Part shown: positions 22,098 through 33,562 of the stretch, one piece after another | Numbering within the stretch: position 1 is the first letter of the stretch | Layout of the letters: the number at the start of each line of letters is the position of its first letter | NCBI GenBank assembly: GCA_033782935.1 | Contig: JAWQEG010000630.1 | Span: 900,501 to 964,500, forward strand | Direction: 5' to 3' | DNA length: 64,000 nt | From: Petrolisthes cinctipes | Lineage: Eukaryota; Arthropoda; Malacostraca; Decapoda; Porcellanidae | Position numbers and translations under genes: made by a program | The notes under the pieces: generated by a model | The model's input: the letters and a program-made list of their open reading frames with translations, nothing else | Told to the model about the DNA's origin: nothing | Databases searched by the model: none

Positions 22098-24602
22098 GTG
22101 CTAGAATATTTTCAAAATATAGGCTAAAAACATGCTAAAAATCGATCTTTTAGGTGCCAAAAAGTCGATATCTCAAATTCAGTCCCAAAACACCCGAAAA
22201 TTCGATATTTTGGGGTCCCAGAAGCAATCTGTACATGCCTACTCAGTGTTAGAGTATTTTCAAAATACAGGCCCAAAACATGCTGAAAATCGATATTTTA
22301 GATGCCCAAAGTCAATATGTGCATGTATCTTCTGTACCCGTTTATATCTCAAATTCAGGCTCAAAACATCCGAAAATTCAATATTTTGGGGTACCAGAAG
22401 CAATCTGTACAAGCCTACTCAGTGCTAGAATATTTTCAAAATATAGGCTAAAAACATGCTAAAAATCTATCTTTTAGGTGCCAAAAAGTCGATATCTCAA
22501 ATTCAGTCCCAAAACACCCGAAAATTCGATATTTAGGGGTCCCAGAAGCAATCTGTACATGCCTACTCTGTGTTAGAATATTTTCAAAATACATGCTCAA
22601 AACATACTGAAAATCGATCTTTTAGGTGCACAAAAGTCGATATGTGCATCCATCTTCAGTACCCGTTTATATCTCAAATTCAGGCTCAAAACACCCGAAA
22701 AATCAATATTTTGGGGTCCCAGAAGCAATCTGTTCATGCCTACTCAGTGTTAGAGTATTTTCAAAATTCAACCCCAAAACATGCTGAAAATCGATATTTT
22801 AGATGCCCAAAGTCAATATGTGCATGTATTTTCTGTACCCGTTTATATCTCAAATTCAGGCTCAAAACACCCGAAAATTCAATATTTTGGGGTCCCAGAA
22901 GCAATCTGTACATGCCTACACAGTGCTAGAATATTTTCAAAATATAGGCTAAAAACATGCTAAAAATCGATCTTTTAGGTGCCAAAAAGTCGATATCTCA
23001 AATTCAGTCCCAAAACACCCGAAAATTCGATTTTTAGGGGTCCCAGAAGCGATCTGTACATGCCTACTCCGTGTTAGAGTATTTTCAAAATACATGCTCA
23101 AAACATACTGAAAATCGATCTTTTAGGTGCACAAAAGTCGATATGTGCATGCATCTTCAGTACCCGTTTATATCTCAAATTCAGTCCCAAAACACCCGAA
23201 AATTCGATATTTTGGGGTCCCAGAAGCAATCTGTACATGCCTAGTCAGTGTTAGAGTATTTTCAAAATACAGGCCCAAAACATGCTGAAAATCGATATTT
23301 TAGATGCCCAAAGTCAATATGTGCATGTATCTTCTGTACCCGTTTATATCTCAAATTCAGGCTCAAAACATCCGAAAATTCAATATTTTGGGGTCCCAGA
23401 AGCAATCTGTACAAGCCTACTCAGTGCTAGAATATTTTCAAAATATAGGCTAAAAACATGCTAAAAATCAATCTTTTAGGTGCCAAAAAGTCGATATCTC
23501 AAATTCAGTCCCAAAACACCCGAAAATTCGATATTTAGGGGTCCCAGAAGCGATCTGTACATGCCTACTCCGTGTTAGAGTATTTTCAAAATACATGCTC
23601 AAAACATACTGAAAATCGATCTTTTAGGTGCCCAAAAGTCGATATGTGCATGCATCTTCAGTACCCGTTTATATCTCAAATTCAGGCTCAAAACACCCGA
23701 AAATTCAATATTTTGGGGTCCCAGAAGCAATCTGTTCATGCCTACTCAGTGTTAGAGTATTTTCAAAATTCAGGCCCAAAACATGCTGAAAATCGATATT
23801 TTAGATGCCCAAAGTCAATATGTGCATGTATTTTCTGTACCCGTTTATATCTCAAATTCAGGCTCAAAAACACCCGAAAATTCAATATTTTGGGGTCCCA
23901 GAAGCAATCTGTACATGCCTACACAGTGCTAGAATATTTTCAAAATATAGGCTAAAAACATGCTAAAAATCGACATTTTAGGTGTCAAAAAATCGATATC
24001 TCAAATTCAGTCCCAAAACACCCGAAAATTCGATATTTAGAGGTCCCAGAAGGTATCTGTACATGCCTACTCCGTGTTAGAGTATTTTCAAAATACAGGC
24101 CAAAAACATACTGAAAATCGATCTTTTTGGTGCCCAAAAGTCGATATGTGCATGCATCTTCTGTACCCGTTTATATCTTAAATTCTGGCCCTAAACACCC
24201 GAAAATTCGATATTTTGGGGTCCCAGAAGTGATCTGTACATGCCTACTCCGTGTTAGAGTATTTTCAAAATTCAGGCCCAAAACATGCTGAAAATCGATA
24301 TTTTTGGTGCCCGAAGTCAATATGTGCATGTATCTTCTGTACCCGTTTATATCTCAAATTCAGGCTCAAAACACCCGAAAATTCAATATTTTGGGGTCCC
24401 AGAAGCAATCTGTACATGCCTACTCAGTGTTAGAGTATTTTCAAAATACAGGCCCAAAACATGCTGAAAATCGATATTATAGATGCCCAAAGTCAATATG
24501 TGCATGTATCTTCTGTACCCGTTTATATCTCAAATTCATGCTCAAAACACCCGAAAATTCAATATTTTGGGGTCCCAGAAGCAATCTGTACATGCCTACA
24601 CA
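22098..24602. repeat. 2505-bp segmental repeat, copy 1 (15 monomers)
   Basis: Units start at 22098 (F with an A-like end), 22246 (B), 22422 (F), 22570 (A), 22747 (B/E), 22923 (F), 23071 (A/F), 23248 (B), 23424 (F), 23572 (A), 23749 (B, one extra a), 23926 (C), 24074 (D), 24251 (E) and 24427 (B). The block is five times 501 bp. Rare changes mark it: ggggtaccagaag, ctgtacaagcctac, ctgttcatgcc, attcgatttttagg, catgcctagtcag, gatctttttggtgccc, tatcttaaattctgg, gaagtgatctg and gcccgaagtc. All recur 2505 bp downstream. Confidence 0.96.
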
Positions 24603-26921
24603 GTGCTAGAATATTTTCAAAATATAGGCTAAAAACATGCTAAAAATCGATCTTTTAGGTGCCAAAAAGTCGATATCTCAAATTCAGTCCCAAAACACCC
24701 GAAAATTCGATATTTTGGGGTCCCAGAAGCAATCTGTACATGCCTACTCAGTGTTAGAGTATTTTCAAAATACAGGCCCAAAACATGCTGAAAATCGATA
24801 TTTTAGATGCCCAAAGTCAATATGTGCATGTATCTTCTGTACCCGTTTATATCTCAAATTCAGGCTCAAAACATCCGAAAATTCAATATTTTGGGGTACC
24901 AGAAGCAATCTGTACAAGCCTACTCAGTGCTAGAATATTTTCAAAATATAGGCTAAAAACATGCTAAAAATCTATCTTTTAGGTGCCAAAAAGTCGATAT
25001 CTCAAATTCAGTCCCAAAACACCCGAAAATTCGATATTTAGGGGTCCCAGAAGCAATCTGTACATGCCTACTCTGTGTTAGAATATTTTCAAAATACATG
25101 CTCAAAACATACTGAAAATCGATCTTTTAGGTGCACAAAAGTCGATATGTGCATGCATCTTCAGTACCCGTTTATATCTCAAATTCAGGCTCAAAACACC
25201 CGAAAAATCAATATTTTGGGGTCCCAGAAGCAATCTGTTCATGCCTACTCAGTGTTAGAGTATTTTCAAAATTCAGGCCCAAAACATGCTGAAAATCGAT
25301 ATTTTAGATGCCCAAAGTCAATATGTGCATGTATTTTCTGTACCCGTTTATATCTCAAATTCAGGCTCAAAACACCCGAAAATTCAATATTTTGGGGTCC
25401 CAGAAGCAATCTGTACATGCCTACACAGTGCTAGAATATTTTCAAAATATAGGCTAAAAACATGCTAAAAATCGATCTTTTAGGTGCCAAAAAGTCGATA
25501 TCTCAAATTCAGTCCCAAAACACCCGAAAATTCGATTTTTAGGGGTCCCAGAAGCGATCTGTACATGCCTACTCCGTGTTAGAGTATTTTCAAAATACAT
25601 GCTCAAAACATACTGAAAATCGATCTTTTAGGTGCACAAAAGTCGATATGTGCATGCATCTTCAGTACCCGTTTATATCTCAAATTCAGTCCCAAAACAC
25701 CCGAAAATTCGATATTTTGGGGTCCCAGAAGCAATCTGTACATGCCTAGTCAGTGTTAGAGTATTTTCAAAATACAGGCCCAAAACATGCTGAAAATCGA
25801 TATTTTAGATGCCCAAAGTCAATATGTGCATGTATCTTCTGTACCCGTTTATATCTCAAATTCAGGCTCAAAACATCCGAAAATTCAATATTTTGGGGTC
25901 CCAGAAGCAATCTGTACAAGCCTACTCAGTGCTAGAATATTTTCAAAATATAGGCTAAAAACATGCTAAAAATCGATCTTTTAGGTGCCAAAAAGTCGAT
26001 ATCTCAAATTCAGTCCCAAAACACCCGAAAATTCGATATTTAGGGGTCCCAGAAGCGATCTGTACATGCCTACTCCGTGTTAGAGTATTTTCAAAATACA
26101 TGCTCAAAACATACTGAAAATCGATCTTTTAGGTGCCCAAAAGTCGATATGTGCATGCATCTTCAGTACCCGTTTATATCTCAAATTCAGGCTCAAAACA
26201 CCCGAAAATTCAATATTTTGGGGTCCCAGAAGCAATCTGTTCATGCCTACTCAGTGTTAGAGTATTTTCAAAATTCAGGCCCAAAACATGCTGAAAATCG
26301 ATATTTTAGATGCCCAAAGTCAATATGTGCATGTATTTTCTGTACCCGTTTATATCTCAAATTCAGGCTCAAAAACACCCGAAAATTCAATATTTTGGGG
26401 TCCCAGAAGCAATCTGTACATGCCTACACAGTGCTAGAATATTTTCAAAATATAGGCTAAAAACATGCTAAAAATCGACATTTTAGGTGTCAAAAAATCG
26501 ATATCTCAAATTCAGTCCCAAAACACCCGAAAATTCGATATTTAGAGGTCCCAGAAGGTATCTGTACATGCCTACTCCGTGTTAGAGTATTTTCAAAATA
26601 CAGGCCAAAAACATACTGAAAATCGATCTTTTTGGTGCCCAAAAGTCGATATGTGCATGCATCTTCTGTACCCGTTTATATCTTAAATTCTGGCCCTAAA
26701 CACCCGAAAATTCGATATTTTGGGGTCCCAGAAGTGATCTGTACATGCCTACTCCGTGTTAGAGTATTTTCAAAATTCAGGCCCAAAACATGCTGAAAAT
26801 CGATATTTTTGGTGCCCGAAGTCAATATGTGCATGTATCTTCTGTACCCGTTTATATCTCAAATTCAGGCTCAAAACACCCGAAAATTCAATATTTTGGG
26901 GTCCCAGAAGCAATCTGTACA
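24603..26921. repeat. 2505-bp segmental repeat, copy 2 (truncated to 2319 bp)
   Basis: Fourteen monomers from 24603 to the E at 26756 repeat copy 1 in the same order with the same rare changes. Copy 2 loses the final B and 10 bp of E, ending at ctgtacagtgctag. Differences from copy 1 are few: catgcatc against catccatc, and ttcaggcccaaaac against ttcaaccccaaaac. The duplication is therefore recent compared with divergence elsewhere in the array. Confidence 0.96.
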
Positions 26922-27570
26922 GTGCTAGAATATTTTCAAAATATAGGCTAAAAACATGCTAAAAATCGATCTTTTAGGTGCCAAAAAGTCGATATCTCAA
27001 ATTCAGTCCCAAAACACCCGAAAATTCGATATTTAGAGGTCCCAGAAGCGATATGTACATGCCTACTCCGTGTTAGAGTATTTTCAAAATACATGCTCAA
27101 AACATACTGAAAATCGATCTTTTAGGTGCACAAAAGTCGATATGTGCATGCATCTTCAGTACCCGTTTATATCTCAAATTCTGACCCTAAACACCCGAAA
27201 ATTCGATATTTTGGGGTCCCAGAAGCGAACTGTACATGCCTACTCCGTGTTAGAGTATTTTCAAAATTCAGGCCCAAAACATGCTGAAAATCGATATTTT
27301 TGGTGCCCAAAGTCAATATGTGCATGTATCTTCTGTACCCGTTTATATCTCAAATTCAGGCTCAAAACACCCAAAAATTCAATATTTTGGGGTCCCAGAA
27401 GCAATCTGTACATGCCTACTCAGTGCTAGAATATTTTCAAAATATAGGCTAAAAACATGCTAAAAATCGATCTTTTAGGTGCCAAAAAGTCGATATCTCA
27501 AATTCAGTCCCAAAACACCCGAAAATTCGATATTTAGAGGTCCCAGAAGGTATCTGTACATGCCTACTCC
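26922..27570. repeat. Block F, A/D hybrid, E, F/C
   Basis: Units start at 26922 (F), 27070 (A/D hybrid), 27247 (E) and 27423 (F/C). The hybrid begins as A (acatgctcaaaac, tgcacaaaagtcg) and ends as D, with the private changes ttctgaccctaaac and gcgaactgtac. Those changes mark a family of A/D units also at 30066, 33062, 55696 and 58506. Confidence 0.93.
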
Positions 27571-30065
27571 GTGATAGAGTATTTTCAAAATACAGGCCAA
27601 AAACATACTGAAAATCGATCATTTAGGTGCCCAAAAGTCGATATGTGCATGCATCTTCTGTACCCGTTTATATCTCAAATTCTGGCCCTAAACATCCGAA
27701 AATTCGATATTTTGGGGTCCCAGAAGCGATCTGTACATGCCTACTCCGTGTTACAGTATTTTCAAAATTCAGGCCCAAAACATGCTGAAAATCGATATTT
27801 TTGGTGCCAAAAAGTCGATATCTCAAATTCAGTCCCAAAACACCCGAAAATTCGATATTTAGGGGTCCCAGAAGCGATCTGTACATGCATACTCCGTGTT
27901 AGAGTATTTTCAAAATGCATGATCAAAACATACTGAAAATCGATCTTTTAGGTGCACAAAAGTCGATATGTGCATGCATCTTCAGTACCCGTTTATATCT
28001 CAAATTCAGGCTCAAAACACCCGAAAATTCAATATTTTGGGGTCCCAGAAGCAATCTGTACATGCCTACTCAGTGTTAGAGTATTTTCAAAATACAGGCC
28101 CAAAACATGCTGAAAATCGATATTTTAGATGCCCAAAGTCAATATGTGCATGTATTTTCTGTACCCGTTTATATCTCAAATTCAGGCTCAAAACACCCGA
28201 AAATTCAATATTTTGGGGTCCCAGAAGCAATCTGTACATGCCTACTCAGTGCTAGAATATTTTCAAAATATAGGCTAAAAACATGCTAAAAATCGATCTT
28301 TTAGGTGCCAAAAAGTCGATATCTCAAATTCAGTCCCAAAACACCCGAAAATTCGATATTTAGAGGTCCCAGAAGGTATCTGTACATGTCTACTCCGTGT
28401 TAAGAGTATTTTCAAAATACATGCTCAAAACATACTGAAAATCGATCTTTTAGGTGCCCAAAAGTCGATATGTGCATGCATCTTCTGTACCCGTTTATAT
28501 CTCAAATTCTGGCCCTAAACACCCGAAAATTCGATATTTTGGGGTCCCAGAAGCGATCTGTACATGCCTACTCCGTGTTAGAGTATTTTCAAAATACAGG
28601 CCCAAAACATGCTGAAAATCGATATTTTAGATGCCCAAAGTCAATATGTGGATGTATCTTCTGTACCCGTTTATATCTCAAATTCAGGCTCAAAACACCC
28701 GAAAATTCAATATTTTGGGGTCCCAGAAGCAATCTGTACATGCCTACTCAGTGTTAGAGTATTTTCAAAATACAGGCCCAAAACATGCTGAAAATCGATA
28801 TTTTAGATGCCCAAAGTCAATATGTGCATGTATCTTCTGTACCCGTTTATATCTCAAATTCAGGCTCAAAACACCCGAAAATTCAATATTTTGGGGTCCC
28901 AGAAGCAATCTGTACAGTGCTAGAATATTTTCAAAATATAGGCTAAAAACATGCTAAAAATCGATCTTTTCGGTGCCAAAAAGTCGATATCTCAAATTCA
29001 GTCCCAAAACACCCGAAAATTCGATATTTAGGGGTCCCAGAAGCGATCTGTACATGCCTACTCCGTGTTAGAGTATTTTCAAAATACTTGCTCAAAACAT
29101 ACTGAAAATCGATCTTTTAGGTGCACAAAAGTCGATATGTGTATGCATCTTCAGTACCCGTTTATATCTCAAATTCAGGCTCAAAACACCCGAAAATTCA
29201 ATATTTTGGGGTCCCAGAAGCAATCTGTACATGCCTACTCAGTGCTAGAATATTTTCAAAATATAGGCTAAAAATATGCTAAAAATCGATCTTTTAGTTG
29301 CCAAAAAGGTGATATCTCAAATTCAGTCCCAAAACACCCGAAAATTCGATATTTAGGGTTTCCAGAAGCGATCTGTACATGCCTACTCCGTGTTAGAGTA
29401 TTTTCAAAATACATGCTCAAAACTCAGTGCTAGAATATTTTCAAAATATAGGCTAAAAACATGCTAAAAATCGATCTTTTAGGTGCCAAAAAGTCGATAT
29501 CTCAAATTCAGTCCCAAAACACCCGAAAATTCGATATTTAGGGGTCCCAGAAGCGATCTGTACATGCCTACTCCGTGTTAGAGTATTTTCAAAATACATG
29601 CTCAAAACATACTGAAAATCGATCTTTTAGGTGCACAAAAGTCGATATGTGCATGCATCTTCAGTACCCGTTTATATCTCAAATTCAGGCTCAAAACACC
29701 CGAAAATTCAATATTTTGGGGTCCCAGAAGCAATCTGTACATGCCTACTCAGTGTTAGAGTATTTTCATAATACAGGCCCAAAACATGCTGAAAATCGAT
29801 ATTTTAGATGCCCAAAGTCAATATGTGCATATATTTTCTGTACCCGTTTATATCTCAAATTCAGGCTCAAAACACCCGAAAATTCAATATTTTGGGGTCC
29901 CAGAAGCAATCTGTACAGTGCTAGAATATTTTCAAAATATAGGCTAAAAACATGCTAAAAATCGATCTTTTAGGTGCCAAAAAGTCGATATCTCAAATTC
30001 AGTCCCAAAACACCCGAAAATTCGATATTTAGGGGTCCCAGAAGCGATCTGTACATGCCTACTCC
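27571..30065. repeat. Mosaic block with first 37-bp remnant monomer
   Basis: Units start at 27571 (D, gatcatttagg), 27748 (E/F short hybrid), 27896 (A, aaaatgcatgatc), 28073 (B), 28249 (F/C), 28397 (A/D, 178 bp, gtgttaagag), 28575 (B), 28751 (B, 10-bp deletion), 28917 (F, gatcttttcggtgcc), 29065 (A), 29242 (F), 29390 (37-bp remnant), 29427 (F), 29575 (A), 29752 (B, 10-bp deletion) and 29918 (F). Most of it is copied at 33563-35880. Confidence 0.94.
29390..29426. repeat. 37-bp remnant monomer
   Basis: Only the first 34 and last 3 bases of an A monomer remain, with 140 bp missing. The junction reads ctcaaaactcagtgctag. The preceding F has agggtttccag. Confidence 0.94.
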
Positions 30066-31597
30066 GTGTTAGAGTATTTTCAAAATACATGCTCAAAACA
30101 TACTGAAAATCGATCTTTTAGGTGCACAAAAGTCGATATGTGCATGCATCTTCTGTACCCGTTTATATCTCAAATTCTGACCCTAAACACCCGAAAATTC
30201 GATATTTTGGGGTCCCAGAAGCGAACTGTACATGCCTACTCCGTGTTAGAGTATTTTCAAAATTCAGGCCCAAAACATGCTGAAAATCGATATTTTTGGT
30301 GCCCAAAGTCAATATGTGCATGTATCTTCTGTACCAGTTTATATCTCAAATTCAGGCTCAAAACACCCGAAAATTCAATATTTTGGGGTCCCAGAAGCAA
30401 TCTGTACATGCCTACTCAGTGCTAGAATATTTTCAAAATATAGGCTAAAAACATGCTAAAAATCGATCTTTTAGGTGCCAAAAAGTCGATATCTCAAATT
30501 CAGTCCCAAAACACCCGAAAATTCGATATTTAGGGGTCCCAGAAGCGATCTGTACATGCCTACTCCGTGTTAGAGTATTTTCAAAATACATGCTCAAAAC
30601 ATACTGAAAATCGATCTTTTATGTGCACAAAAGTCGATATGTGTATGCATCTTCAGTACCCGTTTATATCTCAAATTCAGGCTCAAAACACCCGAAAATT
30701 CAATATTTTGGGGTCCCAGAAGCAATCTGTACATGCCTACTCAGTGTTAGAGTATTTTCAAAATACAGGCCCAAAACATGCTGAAAATCGATATTTTAGA
30801 TGCCCAAAGTCAATATGTGTATGTATCTTCTGTACCCGTTTATATCTCAAATTCAGGCTCAAAACACCCGAAAATTCAATATTTTGGGGTCCCAGAAGCA
30901 ATCTGTACATGCCTACACAGTGCTAGAATATTTTCAAAATATAGGCTAAAAACATGCTAAAAATCGACATTTTAGGTGCCAAAAAGTCGATATCTCAAAT
31001 TCAGTCCCAAAACACCCGAAAATTCGATATTTAGAGGTCCCAGAAGGTATCTGTACATGCCTACTCCGTGATAGAGTATTTTCAAAATACAGGCCAAAAA
31101 CATACTGAAAATCGATCTTTTAGGTGCCCAAAAGTCGATATGTGCATGCATCTTCTGTACCCGTTTGTATCTCAAATTCTGGCCCTAAACACCCGAAAAT
31201 TCGATATTTTGGGGTCCCAGAAGCGATCTGTACATGCCTACTCCGTGTTAGAGTATTTTCAAAATTCAGGCCCAAAACATGCTGAAAATCGATATTTTTG
31301 GTGCACAAAAGTCGATATGTGCATGCATCTTCAGTACCCGTTTATATCTCAAATTCAGGCTCAAAACACCCGAAAATTCAATATTTTGGGGTCCCAGAAG
31401 CAATCTGTACATGCCTACTCAGTGTTAGAGTATTTTCAAAATACAGGCCCAAAACATGCTGAAAATCGATATTTTAGATGCCCAAAGTCAATATTTGCAT
31501 GTATCTTCTGTACCCGTTTATATCTCAAATTCAGGCTCAAAACACCCGAAAATTCAATATTTTGGGGTCCCAGAAGCAATCTGTACATGCCTACACA
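30066..31597. repeat. Block A/D, E, F, A, B, C, D, E/A, B
   Basis: Units start at 30066 (A/D with ttctgaccctaaac), 30243 (E), 30419 (F), 30567 (A), 30744 (B), 30920 (C), 31068 (D, gtgatagag), 31245 (E/A hybrid) and 31422 (B). The E/A chimera has the same switch point as those at 20065 and 21745. Confidence 0.93.
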
Positions 31598-32913
31598 GTG
31601 CTAGAATATTTTCAAAATATAGGCTAAAAACATGCTAAAAATCGATCTTTTAGGTGCCAAAAAGTCGATATCTCAAATTCAGTCCCAAAACACCCGAAAA
31701 TTCGATATTTTGGGGTCCCAGAAGCAATCTGTACATGCCTACTCAGTGTTAGAGTATTTTCAAAATACAGGCCCAAAACATGCTGAAAATCGATATTTTA
31801 GATGCCCAAAGTCAATATGTGCATGTATCTTCTGTACCCGTTTATATCTCAAATTCAGGCTCAAAACATCCGAAAATTCAATATTTTGGGGTCCCAGAAG
31901 CAATCTGTACAAGCCTACTCAGTGCTAGAATATTTTCAAAATATAGGCTAAAAACATGCTAAAAATCGATCTTTTAGGTGCCAAAAAGTCGATATCTCAA
32001 ATTCAGTCCCAAAACACCCGAAAATTCGATATTTAGGGGTCCCAGAAGCTATCTGTACATGCCTACTCCGTGTTAGAGTATTTTCAAAATACATGCTCAA
32101 AACATACTGAAAATCGATCTTTTAGGTGCACAAAAGTCGATATGTGCATGCATCTTCAGTACCCGTTTATATCTCAAATTCAGGCTCAAAACACCCGAAA
32201 ATTCAATATTTTGGGGTCCCAGAAGCAATCTGTTCATGCCTACTCAGTGTTAGAGTATTTTCAAAATTCAGGCCCAAAACATGCTGAAAATCGATATTTT
32301 AGATGCCCAAAGTCAATATGTGCATGTATTTTCTGTACCCGTTTATATCTCAAATTCAGGCTCAAAACACCCGAAAATTCAATATTTTGGGGTCCCAGAA
32401 GCAATCTGTACATGCCTACACAGTGCTAGAATATTTTCAAAATATAGGCTAAAAACATGCTAAAAATCGATCTTTTAGGTGCCGAAAAGTCGATATCTCA
32501 AATTCAGTCCCAAAACACCCGAAAATTCGATATTTAGGGGTCCCAGAAGCGATCTGTACATGCCTACTCCGTGTTAGAGTATTTTCAAAATACAGGCCAA
32601 AAACATACTGAAAATCGATCTTTTTGGTGCCCAAAAGTCGATATGTGCATGCATCTTCTGTACCCGTTTATATCTCAAATTCTGGCCCTAAACACCCGAA
32701 AATTCGATATTTTGGGGTCCCAGAAGTGATCTGTACATGCCTACTCCGTGTTAGAGTATTTTCAAAATTCAGGCCCAAAACATGCTGAAAATCGATATTT
32801 TTGGTGCCCAAAGTCAATATGTGCATGTATCTTCTGTACCCGTTTATATCTCAAATTCAGGCTCAAAACACCCGAAAATTCAATATTTTGGGGTCCCAGA
32901 AGCAATCTGTACA
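31598..32913. repeat. Third, internally deleted copy of the 2505-bp block
   Basis: Units start at 31598 (F with A-like end), 31746 (B), 31922 (F), 32070 (A), 32247 (B), 32423 (F), 32571 (D), 32748 (E with 10-bp deletion). It carries block-specific changes (ctgtacaagcctac, ctgttcatgcc, gatctttttggtgccc, gaagtgatctg). Compared with copy 2, the six monomers A-B-F-A-B-C (25576-26578, 1003 bp) are absent, a deletion of one higher-order-repeat length. Confidence 0.93.
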
Positions 32914-33562
32914 GTGCTAGAATATTTTCAAAATATAGGCTAAAAACATGCTAAAAATCGATCTTTTAGGTGCCAAGAAGTCGATATCTCAAATTCAGTC
33001 CCAAAACACCCGAAAATTCGATATTTAGGGGTCCCAGAAGCGATCTGTACATGCCTACTCCGTGTTAGAGTATTTTCAAAATACATGCTCAAAACATACT
33101 GAAAATCGATCTTTTAGGTGCACAAAAGTCGATATGTGCATGCATCTTCTGTACCCGTTTATATCTCAAATTCTGACCCTAAACACCCGAAAATTCGATA
33201 TTTTGGGGTCCCAGAAGCGAACTGTACATGCCTACTCAGTGTTAGAGTATTTTCAAAATACAGGCCCAAAACATGCTGATAATCGATATTTTAGATGCCC
33301 AAAGTCAATATGTGTATGTATCTTCTGTACCCGTTTATATCTCAAATTCAGGCTCAAAACACCCGAAAATTCAATATTTTGGGGTCCCAGATGCAATCTG
33401 TACATGCCTACACAGTGCTAGAATATTTTCAAAATATAGGCTAAAAACATGCTAAAAATCGACATTTTAGGTGCCAAAAAGTCGATACCTCAAATTCAGT
33501 CTCAAAACACCCGAAAATTCGATATTTAGAGGTCCCAGAAGGTATCTGTACATGCCTACTCC
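32914..33562. repeat. Block F, A/D hybrid, B, C
   Basis: Units start at 32914 (F, gccaagaagtc), 33062 (A/D, gcgaactgtac), 33239 (B, gctgataatcg) and 33415 (C). It matches 26922-27570 in position at offset 5992, but the last two monomers are B-C instead of E-F/C, so an exchange replaced that part. Confidence 0.92.

Larger units (their letters stand above)
24603..30065. repeat. Large segmental duplication, copy 1 (5463 bp)
   Basis: This span combines copy 2 of the 2505-bp block, the F-A/D-E-F/C block and the first remnant-bearing mosaic block. It is repeated in order at 31598-35880. The length difference is fully accounted for: 5463 minus 1003 (A-B-F-A-B-C deleted) minus 177 (one monomer lost) equals 4283. 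Confidence 0.9.

Noticed and set aside
29390..29426. 37-bp unit as an inserted foreign element or attachment site
   Set aside because: Its bases are the first 34 and last 3 of an A monomer, so it is a deletion remnant, not an insertion.
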